From the NCBI GenBank assembly GCA_002633005.1, contig NMRA01000112.1, forward strand, positions 1-64,000: a DNA stretch of 64,000 nt, given 5' to 3'. The notes under the pieces were generated by a model that did no database searches, was not told the origin of the DNA, and was given only the letters and a program-made list of their open reading frames with translations. This document shows positions 47,092 to 57,965 of the stretch, piece by piece (positions within the stretch are counted from its first letter, which is position 1; the number at the start of each line of letters is the position of its first letter). The position numbers were made by a program, and so were the translations under genes. Source of the DNA: Phoronis australis (taxonomy: Eukaryota > Phoronida > Phoronidae).

Positions 47092-47889
47092 TAGCCGTCT
47101 GGACGTGTTGCGTGTGGCGCAACCCTGAGTCATGATTTTCTATAACCTCTGAGCCCGGTGAACTATCGAATCCGCGCTTGCATAACTTGCGTTACGGAAC
47201 CTTCAACATTTCTTATCACAGATTCGTGATAGCAGTTTTTACATAAATCAAATTATGAGTTTAAATAACTCGTTGCTTTTACTGACACTTCGCATATCAT
47301 AACTGTATGCACGATGCGAGAACCCTTGTTCTAGCCGTGTTCCTGTTTTTTAATCAGTCCTCAAACAATATGACAACGAGAGCAAAAAACAATAAACCTA
47401 TTTCTACCCCAGTGATTACAACAAATTTCGTTCAGTTGCTCGGAAGTATTACCCGTCAATCGCTTCTGATCACCGTTTCAGTTGACATGCTGTGCTAAAT
47501 CAGTATGAGTAAACTTAGAATACACTAGGAAACTTGAAGTTCACTCAAATAATCACGTTCACGTTGAAAAAATTTGCAATGCACTAAAGTAAATCACACA
47601 AATTTTAACCACTATTACTGTTGTTTTTGCAACTATTATTGATCTTATTCAAATAACAGTAATTGATCGAACATTTGCATAGTGTCCGATTCGGTGACAC
47701 AATTTCCGTAAACGAGAAAATGTGTAATCGTCGGGGTCAGCAATTAGAAAAAAATACAATGAACAAAAAAATTCACCCCATTACTTTACACAATTTTGAG
47801 ATTAAGTAGAATTCCAAGTTCACGCAGAGAAGACACACAAACAAAGCTCACTGACCGTCGGTCACTTCACCATAGTAGCCTACACTCTG

Positions 47890-47924
47890 GTACCCGCGGC
47901 AGATTATTATTCTGCCGCGGGTAC
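47890..47924. other. Perfect 14-bp GC-rich inverted repeat (hairpin)
   Basis: GTACCCGCGGCAGA and TCTGCCGCGGGTAC flank a 7-base loop TTATTAT. The arms are perfect and much richer in G+C than the surroundings. Otherwise 47240-49400 shows no recognisable feature. Confidence 0.85.
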
Positions 47925-50027
47925 TAGTTATCATTATTGTGGCCATTTTGTGGCGAGCGTGCAGCTGCCGACCTGGGTTGACCAAAAACACTCGAGAGAC
48001 AAGCTAGTGTGATTACATGATTATCGTTTCCTCCAAACCGATATATATGGAAAACTTACGTGATCTTGCGTTTTTACGAGTTTCTTGCGTCTACGGAGTA
48101 CAACCGTTGAGACCACGGATGAAAGCTAAGTCAAAGGAGTCTGTAACGCTAGCATAGCTAATCCCTCATGGAAGTCAATCCACGTAAATCTCGTACAGTA
48201 TCTCAATACTTGTACTGAGGTTGAACACAGTCCATATGTCTAATATTTTTCTTGACAGTAAGAGGAATTCTCTGAAAATTCCAAGCCTTGGAGAAAATAA
48301 CTAGTCACGTATTTAGTTAGATTTTTCATTCTCTGATACACATTAAAAATATCGGAAATTCGGGCAGGGGAGCATAGTACCAAAAAAAAAACTTGCAGAA
48401 GCCGCATCGAAAGATAATTAGTTTAAAACGGGAATACAGTGAGTCACAGTCACGCGGGAGAAGTATTTTAGGTAAAATTTCAAATTGTCCAAAAAATCAG
48501 ACAAAATGTTCATAAAATGCCGCTACATCAAGAATTGCAGCTCAAACAATCAAGAATATGAGAAATAAATCCATACAATAGCAATGACCGGAATTATTTA
48601 GAAGAATGAAAATTTGAATTGCCAAGCTTCCGACAACTGTTTGTGAATAATTCCCAATAGCGTCATAATGGCAAAATTGTGGGTAAATTTCGCCCGAAAA
48701 GAACAGTATTTCTCCTGAAGATCGTTATTTGGAAAGCATTATTTATGAAAGATGGAGTTTTCATGAGATAGTACCAGTGTGGATTGATTTTTTAGTATTT
48801 TCTGTAAGTTTTACCAACATGTTTCAAGGTCCTCAAAGAACAGACGGGCGTAAAATGAGATTTCAAACAATTAAACCTCAACAGGATACCACGACCGACT
48901 TCACTTTAACATGCCAAAATTCTGAAAGTTTCTTTGGGTAGGCTTCAAAACCCCCGAGAGAAACCTCGACTACAATCAAGCTACCCGCATCGAAGGCCCA
49001 CGTTCCAGCATTTGTGCTTTCGTCCTCTAGAATTACTAACCCGGAAGACATTACCAGGAAGAACAACGTTGTCATAGCCTGCGATACCTTCAAGTCGCAC
49101 TACTGGAGTCCACCACTGCACAAAGCCAATAACTAACTATCAGGTCTCCCAAAGTTCGAAAATTGGCCTCCACTCTCAAAAAGAAACGACCTGGCACCAC
49201 TTAATTTGTGGTATCGGTGGTCTCCTTCAAAAGGTGGCGCTACTGGGTGAGAACGGATGTTTCGTATCTGTACTTTCATAATTTGACAAGCGCATAACAC
49301 AAACAACACAAACATGTTAAAAAAGACTATTTTTATTTGTAGTAGGTGAGTTGCCAAATATTTACATACGTAGAAAGCTCAACAATCGTTTAGCACACAA
49401 CACGATAACATGTATGGGAACAAACTCTAGATGACAGCAAGTAAATGGTATGAATTCAGTTTCAAATGACGGTTAGTCAATCGCCACTTTGGCAAGATCA
49501 CGGTCAGTGATTATGAGAAACTGACTTTGCAGTTGACTTTCTCAAGTCATGTGACACAGCGATTGCGAATTTTTAGTTGAATCCTGTTTTTATCACTCAA
49601 GTCCGACGACAGCACGGGACAGAACGAGGATTCGTTGGAACAGGGTTTAGTCGTATTCTAACGCTGCTATGAACCCCCTTTCCGTCGCCAAAACCCAGCT
49701 TTTGATTTAGACCACCTACAGTTACCAAATTCATTTAAGTTGTTCCTTAGTCAAACTTGACTACATATCCCAGCAGGCAGTTTTTACTGCTCAAGACCAG
49801 GCCCTACAAGATGGATTGTCACGGCGTGTCATTTCATGCACCGAACATAGTCTCACGTAATAACAGTTCTTTCAAAGCCAAGGCAAAAATCACATCTCAT
49901 CTGGACAAGGAACAAATTGATACTAGTTCTACGGCGGTAAGTGGTCTAAATCAAAACTCACTTTCTTTGACAGAACATAGGTTTATATCCGCGTCATCTC
50001 AACGCCGGTCTGTTTTAACAGTGGTCG

Positions 50028-53000
50028 TTATTTGGTTTCCACCGGAAATGCTATAGCAACCATTTTCTTTACCCAATCAGATTTTTCCAGACTATCTAGC
50101 ATGAACCGCGCCACATCGGCTCTGGAGACGGGCCCTCTAGCGTCCGGTACGTAGTAACTCTCGTATGTAGCAATATCCTTTTCTGAAAATAGTAAATAAG
50201 CGTTCGACAAAAATCGAGTAACTAATTAGTCAGTTTTGTTTACGACTGGCAAAGTAACAGAAACTAAAGAGCAATTAACAATGTTTACAAGAATACAGCA
50301 TGTAGCACTCTGGTCAGTCGAGAATCGAGATCAAATATTATACCCGTAACAGGTCCATTCGACAAGCCGGGTGGTCGTACGACCGTGTAGTCTAGATCCT
50401 GACACTCCTTCTCCAGAAATGCTTCCATCTCCGCCATGTTTGCCAAATTGCGCCCAATGAAGACGGGTTTAAGAAAGTATTCTAAGAACCATGGGTTGTT
50501 TGGCGTGTCTGTAGAATGAAAAATGAAAAACAGATCAGAGGTCATTCACGAGTTTGAACTTTTAAGAGCATAAACCCATTTGTTAATGGCAACTGCTTCC
50601 AAAAGACATGTACCACGTATTCCGGCCTTTAGCATCACCAAGATAATTTGCATCAAATGTGTATATTAGTGTTTTTACCTTTTTATACAAACGAGAGAAT
50701 TAAAGCTGTGAAATATATGCATCAACTTTACGCCTTTATGTTATAAAAAAGAATAATGCCGACAAACTGCGATAAAAATTTCATGAAACGAATCGTTATT
50801 AAGAACAAAATATGTTTCCAGAGAGACTACTCAAAATAAACAAAACTTGATGAATTTTTACATTTAGTTTCCAATGTTTGGTGGAATGTTTGGTGGCTAA
50901 TCATAAATTTATAGACAAAGCCACGCGTGTGCATTCAATTTTAAAAAATTGTACGAAAATAACACACACACAAATAGTAAGTCAAGGACTTTCTACAGAA
51001 ACGAGACAGGCATTGTGCAATGATGCCCCGGTTGGACACAGGAGGATCTAATAAATCGTAAGAGGGGAGGGGGCACCCGCAATGTGCGACGCGAAAATGC
51101 TAGCGCTGCCCCTGAAAACGCCATGCCGACGGCGTTTTCTGATATTTCTGAAACTGCTACGCAACAGACTTTTTGCGAAATATGAAGCAACTGAATTTTT
51201 GTCCCAGTTCCCATGGTGATAACCTGGGCTGCATTTCATAGACACAATAACCTCGCGAAAACGCATGATCTCGCAAGTCTCCCCGACATATCGCTATGCA
51301 CTGCAAGCGAAGCACGCGATCATATTAACGTAACCATTCTAAGGCGCATTTCCAGGTTTTTCTTTGGAAGTTGCCTTAAACGAGTACCGAAGCGAGATAT
51401 GATACATTCATATCAGAAAACCATAATCCTCATCACTCAAAGACGTTCTGAAATGTAATTAAGTTCTGCTTTGTACTTACAAACTGTCGCCCATGCTGTG
51501 ATGACAATTACTCTCTTGATAGCGTTGGTGCGCATAGCAGCCACGATAGGTTTTATTGTGTCCGTGTGGAGTGTTATTTTACCAAATATGGGCAACGCTG
51601 GCTTAGCACCGAGGGCGATCAAAATGGCCTCTTGTCCAGTAAACGCTTTGGTGAGATCATCCTCGGACGTGAGGTCTGCTTTTATTACCTGTGAAAAAAG
51701 AGGAGACGAGAAACAGTAGGCCTATTTCAAAACCAACGTACAGAAGAGTGAACACAGGGATGCGTTACGCAGAACAAGTTTCTTACTTGCCAGTTGGCAG
51801 GATATAAACCACGCGAGATTGTAAAGCATGTGAAAGTTTAAAGCTTCGCGACTATCACCCGCTCCGTGAACGTCACGTCTCTCGATGCTCGTCAGTTTCA
51901 GCAACGTCTTCTTTTCCCGATTATAGTAGTAAACACAATTCTCCAGGTAGTCAACAGGTGGCGCTTGCTAAAAATTTGAATATTCACGGTTTTAGTGGGA
52001 CATAGCATTTTTGAGACATACTTTCACCTCCTTTGCTCAAGTGTTCGCATATTAATTTGGGAGAATTGACTCAAGTCAAATTGCAAGTAATTGTTATTTT
52101 GAATAATCATAGTCCCAAGCTGTAATTTTATGATTTTAGGGTTTGACAAGTCTGCATATTATAACAAACGTCTACCGTAAATAGTCTATTTTAACCCAAT
52201 AAGAGTACATATTTCGGAATGTATAAAATTTGTAGAGTTTGATTGTTGACTTTTTACCAACTTGCCTTCAATTGGGTCACTTGACCATGTCGTTTCACTA
52301 AAATTTAGCAAAAAATAAAGATGCAATGATAGCAGGAATACGGTATCAACAACGTGGCCAAATATCAATTGTAAGTGTTCAAATCTTAAACACGGTGTTA
52401 CAGTCTCTGAATAATCACTTCGTTTTCGTATGGTGCAATTGTTTCATAAAAATTATTAAATCCTTTTTCTGATAGCCCCTCATGCAAAAGTATAACATTT
52501 TAAAAACAATTCCCAATAGCGTTTTGTAGAACATTTGATAGTTTCTGAAAGCGTAATGTGATTCCGAGCAGCTATTTTTGAGATATGTTCTGAAGCAAGC
52601 AAATTTTGGCAATTTTTATAGGTTCCTACATAACCTTAAAAGGATACCAAACTCGGTTTTGGCCTATAAAGAAATATTGAAAACGACGTCACACATAATT
52701 CTATGAATAAAAATAATGCTCTGTACGTAACTCTCGACAATCCTCCAATGTTTGAAGGAAAATTTGGAAAATCCATATCAAGTCTGCTCAACTGGCAAGC
52801 GTGACCTACGCTTTTAGCGAATCGCACGGCAACTGTAGGGAAAACTCCCCATTTAAGAACCATAATATCCAATCTGTGACACATGGAGTAAGAGTCTTTA
52901 GCTGATGGTTAAAGTTCAGTAACGCCAGGGTCTCGCTAAAATCTAGTCAAAATCATGAGTTCCCCTTTGAAATACACGGCAATATCTCACGTAATCTCGC

Positions 53001-55069
53001 TAAGTCGTGATTTTTAGCGAGGTTCTATAGTTACTGAACCCATATATTGCCTCGTCACACCTTACAAACTGACTGAATCTTCCCAACACACTTTACAGCA
53101 ATCAACCACCATCAACAACAACCTTAAATCTATTTCACACTGGTTTTCCGTGAACAAACTTTCAATTAACACATCAAAAGTAAATTAATGATCTTCCACT
53201 ACCCCCAAAAGAAAATTGAAAAATGCATTATTCCCACCATTTATATAAATAGCAAATTTAACAATATGTCACGTGAACAGTTTTCCTTTCCTTGGTATTA
53301 CTGTTGACAAAAACCTCTCATGGTCCCCCACATTAACCTCATCTCAAACAAACTTAACAATCTCGGTGGAATCTTATACAAATTGAAATCTTATCTTCCT
53401 CTTCCAGCTCTCAAGTTGATATATAATTCACTTGTCCTTCCAAATTTAAACTATGGCATTGCAACTTGGGGTTTTGGCAACACTAAGAAACTTCAGACAG
53501 CCCAGAAAAGAATCCTTAGGAATATATCAAATTCCAGTTATAATGCTCACTCTCTGCCCATATGTCAGGAACTTCGCCTCCCTCTAGTTCAAGACATCTT
53601 TAAAATCTTAACTGCTAAGTTCTACTACAAATTCATCAATAATCAGCTTCCTAAGTATTTTTACACTAACAACTTCTTTAGTAAACCCATCCAATATAAA
53701 CCAACCATACACAATAAAACTCCTACATACCTGAATCTAATACTCAGCTGCTATACCGACAATACAACCCAAAATTTTAATTCCTCCGTCCAACAAATTG
53801 TCATCAAGAGCCTGTATTAGATTTCAGATTCCTCGACTTATAAACAACAACGAAATACCAGTGTCTGCTCTAAATATAATAAAAACGCATTCTTTGCAAG
53901 CATTCTCCAGGTTCTTAACCAATTTTATTATTAGCAACTACGATCCAGTTTGTCATATTTCCAATTGCTTCATATGTAACAGTATCTAATTGTATTCTCA
54001 AAATCTCCTGAGCTGTGCCAGTNTCTCTCTCAAGATTGACGCAAATAGCTACATCAGCAGGTGACTGAAGGGTGATTGGTTTTAAATTATCAAGACAGGG
54101 TTTAGTTTCCTTTAAAGTAGTTGATTAAACTACCAAATCCTAGAACAGGTTGAAGACCAAACGTTTTTCATGGACCAAGATGCTGCGGAAATCTCGACCT
54201 TCGTCTGGTAAATTAAACACGTAGTGATTTCAACGTGAAAATTACAAAAATGAAAATCGGCATGTCACGCCTCTTCGGGACACGCGACAAACTGAACACA
54301 CCGTGACGTAGCTTAGCTGTCAAGTGCCAAGCAGATGTGGAAATGTAACACGTGACCTAAAGTACATGCAAGGCGCTATATTTGGCAAGCAAACAGGAGT
54401 GTGACACTGATATACAGGGTGTTCCACTTAAATTGTATCCACATTGGCTCTAGGACAACGATAAGGTCGGATAAGGATATAAAAAGTCCTAGCTTCGAAT
54501 TAAGTAATTCCACGTTCACTCAGTGTAGAACACATTGCCTTGGTTCCCGCCCGGAGTTTCGATAACTAACCGAGATGACAAGACAAAAATTTGTTTATCC
54601 ACTCCGGTCGAGTGACGGGAAGATCAGCTAGCATGCGCTCAAAGCCCTCGGGGATATAAGTGTATTTTTCAAATGTAGCACATAGGTTTGCCCTGTTGTA
54701 ACGACTGATAGTTGAGAAAGAAAATGAATAGCATTGCAAACATCGAAATTTGGCCTACAACATATTGTGCACACCAAAACGTTATCACTGAAAACACTGC
54801 AGCCTGCAGGAAGAAGACAGTCCCCCTTGTTCTTTGGCTCATAACCATACATCGTACATCTCTGTGTGTGACGTTGTTAAAATCAAATCTTTCTTGTGGG
54901 GTCATGAAGTAACATTGAACAAGCCTCAAACCTGCAGTCGATCGTGCTTCATGTGTTCCAGTTTCTCCGGACTTCGCACGACGGCAGTAACACTGTGTCC
55001 CCTCTCCAAAGACTGGGCAACAAGCTGCAGACCCGAAGGTCCTGTAGCTCCCAATACGGCCACCTTCAT
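50028..55069 (-). CDS. NAD(P)-binding oxidoreductase, BLVRB/flavin reductase-like, copy 3
   Basis: Exons 54932-55069, 51481-51688, 50344-50508, 50028-50182 (138+208+165+155 nt), 221 residues, TAA stop, GT-AG introns throughout. Motifs as in copy 2: VLGATGPSG, HSVTAVVRSPEK, LIALGAKPALPIFGK, YTVVRPPGLSNG, VSRADVARFMLDS. The block after the central beta-strand reads VIVITAW instead of VIVISSW. By eye this changes the residue aligned with the BLVRB substrate-pocket Ser to Ala, so the product may differ in activity despite near identity to copy 2. Exons are far more alike than introns between the two, which fits selection or gene conversion after the duplication. Confidence 0.9.
52914..53039. mobile_element. 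126-bp foldback MITE (GTTCAGTAAC ends)
   Basis: Ends GTTCAGTAAC...CTCGCTAAAAT and TTTTAGCGAG...GTTACTGAAC are inverted. The centre contains ATATCTCACGTAATCTCGC. A half copy lies at 23028-23097. It sits directly next to a LINE relic in copy 3 intron 1. Confidence 0.75.
53055..53992 (+). pseudogene. LINE (CR1/jockey-like) RT C-terminal remnant in copy 3 intron 1
   Basis: INNNLKSISHWFSVNKLSIN (about 53105-53165), then after a break LGITVDKNLSWS, and an open frame 53320-53817 with HINLISNKL, LVLPNLNYGIATWG and AQKRILRNIS. In another frame (53798-53989) it ends RFQIPRLINN...SNYDPVCHISNCFICN. These blocks match the region just after the YADD motif and the C-terminus of invertebrate LINE polymerases. 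At least three frame breaks; antisense to the host gene. Confidence 0.75.
54023..54023. other. Single-N assembly gap
   Basis: Inside copy 3 intron 1. Flanks are not duplicated. Gap size unknown, so the intron length is uncertain. Confidence 0.7.
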
Positions 55070-56069
55070 TACTCGTCAGTTCCAGCTGGATGTGCAGTTC
55101 TAAATCAAGATGTGCAGTTCTAAATCAAGATTTACTAAATAGTAAACGTCGGCGCTGGCTCTCACTCCCCGGCGGGTACGATGAGTGTGTTCAGCCGTCT
55201 GTTATGTCGAGCAACCTTTATTTCCTATGACCTCTGACCCGAACTCTTCATCAAAGTTTACGTAACTCTTGTGTTAGGAAAGCTAGCGATAGCAGTTATA
55301 AAAGCTCCCGTTTGGTATACGTACATTACAATAATACAATACAATACATCATGGTATGAAATCTAAACCAAACTAACAACGCTATATCTCACATCTCATA
55401 GGCGGATTTAGGGGGGGCCAGGGGGCCCGCCCCCCCCCCCTGGCTGCCGCAAAAAATAAAACAGTAATAGCGTAGGGAAATGGTGAGTATATTAATTAAC
55501 TCCGGTAATTAAAATTATACGGATGAAAAAAGATTTAAATGTGTGCAGTTTTAGTGTTTGGGGGGGGGGGCTCAAACCCAATTTCAAGTGGCAAATTCTG
55601 AACACGGCGCATTCGTAACGGAACTATGGCTAAGTATAGGCTCTCCCGCGATATCCCAGGCGACCGGCAGTGGCGCTGTGCACTACGACTCCGTTTTCGT
55701 CGTCTGCTCCACTGTGCAATGAAGAAAATTTACTTCATTTTTTTAAAGAGAATGGAACCTGAGTGACGATGAAAAACAGAAGCTGCTGGTAAGATGTGAA
55801 TTTTAATCGAAGCCTTAGTGAATCACTCAGAAACTCGCAATACTCTCTTTGTCAAACCTTAACTTAGACGATTTCCAAAGCAATCCCGTCATTATTACCA
55901 ACACGAAAAACAAAGCATTTGAAGACTATTTTAAATACGACAAATTTGTTAAGAATTCATAGCACAAAATATAAAACGTGCAATAAGCATTACGAAAAGA
56001 AGTAGGTTTCGCGCGCAAACGCTGTGGACCATAAACAAGTAGGTCTTTTAGCATGAAATTACTAGGTAA

Positions 56070-56135
56070 ATCGTGGTGGTGTAGTACTAACGCACGCGCT
56101 CTCTAAGCGCGAGGTCGTGAGTTCAAGTTTTTGGT
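56070..56135 (+). repeat. tRNA-like sequence, probable SINE head
   Basis: GTGGTGTAGTACTAACGCACG resembles a tRNA D-arm and A box. A CGCGC/GCGCG stem closes a 7-base loop, and 'GAGGTCGTGAGTTCAAG' resembles a variable loop plus B box (GGTTCRA). The T-arm is damaged, and no acceptor stem pairs. I read it as a SINE-derived tRNA pseudogene. Confidence 0.45.
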
Positions 56136-56174
56136 ACGTTCAGTTTTCCTGTGTGACACGTTCTCTGTGTTTTT

Positions 56175-56175
56175 N
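56175..56175. other. Single-N assembly gap
   Basis: Next to a C run in the TIR element; probably a sequencing stop at the homopolymer. Confidence 0.6.
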
Positions 56176-57255
56176 CCCCCCCTTGTGATATCCTAGATCC
56201 GCCACTGCATCTAAAGACTACGCATATCAGACATATATGACAGAACTAGGAACCAGTAAGTAATCTCTCCTACTGGTTCTTATAGGAGGAGTGATGAGCA
56301 GGATTCAAGAAAACTAATAGAGACAATCGTAAAAAATTAGAAATTGAATAAAAACTCAACAATTCGCATTCGATCAAATCATGCGTGATCCTGCTGGAGA
56401 TCGTCGTAAACCGGGCTTTGTAGAGGGAGAGTCAGGGGTTGCGATGACAGCCGCATCTGTCAAAAGGTGTCACTGAAGTGCTCTGACGGATTAATAACTT
56501 ATAACTGTGGTCTGAGCCGATTTCCAAGAGATCATCAATGTATAAAGCAATGTTGTAACTGTGTCTCTGTAATATTGCTATTTCGTTAGAAACTGCACTT
56601 TGGGTTTGTGGCCGTGAACATTTGAAACAAATATAAATCAATGTAGGGGATTAACTGGCGGCTCTACTCAAAAGTCTAAATGTTATTTACCTTGCCTTGG
56701 CATAATACTAACAGAAGTTTACACTTTTTAAAGTGTCAAAAACCACAAGAAGTGTCAGTTCCTATCTATAATAAAAGCAATAATACTGACATTTTTTTTA
56801 AATTTGAGGTTTACTTAACTTTGTTGAGGTTTACGTAGCATTGTTAAATTAGAAAATGTTCACAGTTTATCAAATGCCGTATACACTGTAGGTACAGAAG
56901 ATCTGAGTAATTCTTCATCACCATGTTGGGTAAGTTAAATGAATTTTTTGGTAAACCAAGTGCTTTAAATTATAATATATTTGTCAATGTGTTATCGAAT
57001 TAAGTGACGACGTTGTCATTCTGCTAATATATTTCTATTTACAACTTCAATAATTACAATATTAAAATGTTTGCAATGATAGTTCATAAATTCAGATGCT
57101 TGCCATAAGTTTCCAGAGTAGATTGGTAATCCTTCTGTGGCAGAAACAATATTGCATGGCAGCGCCGCAGTCTAAATTCGAGCTATAATGGCGGCGGCCA
57201 ACATGGTTAGTCTATTCGTCTCCATCGTTGTTTTTTGCGGCCACGCTAACTCTAG

Positions 57256-57610
57256 TTGGATCCCCGCAGTCGGCGGCGCCCTGGAGAGAGTTCAACAGCG
57301 GTCTTCGAGGCTAACAAAATACAGCCAAAATCACGTCGTGCTCTCATTGAAAATAAGCGGCAATATCTGGCAGAATCTTGTTTTTCTAGCATTATTGAAC
57401 GCTACCTTCATGCAGAGCAGACATGTGTAGATGCCGAACTGCACCAGCGAACGCAAGACCGCGCAAAACTTCGCGAGATATCACCATTGCATGCGAAGCA
57501 CGTAATTACACAAGCTAGTTGCAAGTATGGTTTTAATGACCAAGCTATAAGTATGGTTGATTTTACTAGTCATGTTCCATTTATTAAGATATGGTTGGCT
57601 TTATTGACCA
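57256..57610 (+). CDS. Candidate coding exon, unassigned
   Basis: Open for about 118 codons between an acceptor-like TTTTTTGCGG...CTAACTCTAG (ending 57255) and a donor-like GACCAG|GTAGTT (57610). The first two-thirds look protein-like: PKSRRALIENKRQYLAESC, then IIERYLHAEQTC and LHQRTQDRAKLREI, a basic, probably helical segment. The region 57180-57480 is also richer in CpG than its neighbours. An ATG in strong context (57203) and an overlapping frame from 57188 with a hydrophobic start lie just upstream. I do not recognise the family and see no partner exon; it could be a retrocopied fragment. Confidence 0.3.
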
Positions 57611-57965
57611 GGTAGTTTACTGCATGGTGGGCTTTGGGGTCAAGTCATCTGTCAGCTGTCGAATGACTTGCTGAAATGTAGCCTTGGTGAAAAGCTGGAT
57701 AATAACAGCTTTGCACCGATGTGGGCAAAAAAGTGATGAGATAAAATCTGACACAAAACTAGTGTCAAAACTGCAGTCTTCCTTGAGTAAACTAAATTAT
57801 TTAACGGTGTTGGCAAAAATGGCGTTCTACCGTTATTCTACTGCTAAAGTTGTGGGGCGATCTTTGGCGGCGGCTTTCGGCGCCATGAAATATTGCGTCA
57901 CCTATTGGCCAGTTTCTTTTTTCGCCGATTCTTCAATCAACTATTCTTCTTTCACGAGATTGCGT

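Larger units (their letters stand above)
41180..47240. repeat. Segmental duplication, left block (contains copy 2)
   Basis: Collinear with 49410-55290: 'AGCAAGTAAATGSTATGAATTCAG' at 41210/49437, the 3' flank, exons 4-2, 'GCAAGCGAAGCAC' at 44139/51304, exon 1, and the upstream 'GGATGTGCAGTTCTAAATCAA' at 47023/55083. Block-specific inserts are the MITE at 41422-41668, about 0.8 kb at 42545-43340 and about 0.45 kb at 44180-44630. Confidence 0.8.
49410..55290. repeat. Segmental duplication, right block (contains copy 3)
   Basis: Partner of 41180-47240. Intron 2 is about 1.3 kb shorter than in copy 2, and intron 1 about 1.35 kb longer. The added part includes a MITE (52914-53039) and a LINE remnant (53055-53992), so these arrived after the duplication or were lost from the other block. 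A 20-bp unit (GATGTGCAGTTCTAAATCAA) is tandemly doubled at 55090-55129. Confidence 0.8.
55397..56207. mobile_element. 0.81-kb TIR element, same family as 31337-33690
   Basis: Ends CATAGGCGGATTTAGG (left) and CCTAGATCCGCCACTG (right) are inverted repeats of the same type as the 2.35-kb element, flanked by CATCT (55392-55396 and 56208-56212). G and C runs adjoin both ends, and another G run lies at 55560. It contains a tRNA-like stretch (56070-56130) and a gap N (56175). No coding frame; a non-autonomous derivative. Confidence 0.8.
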
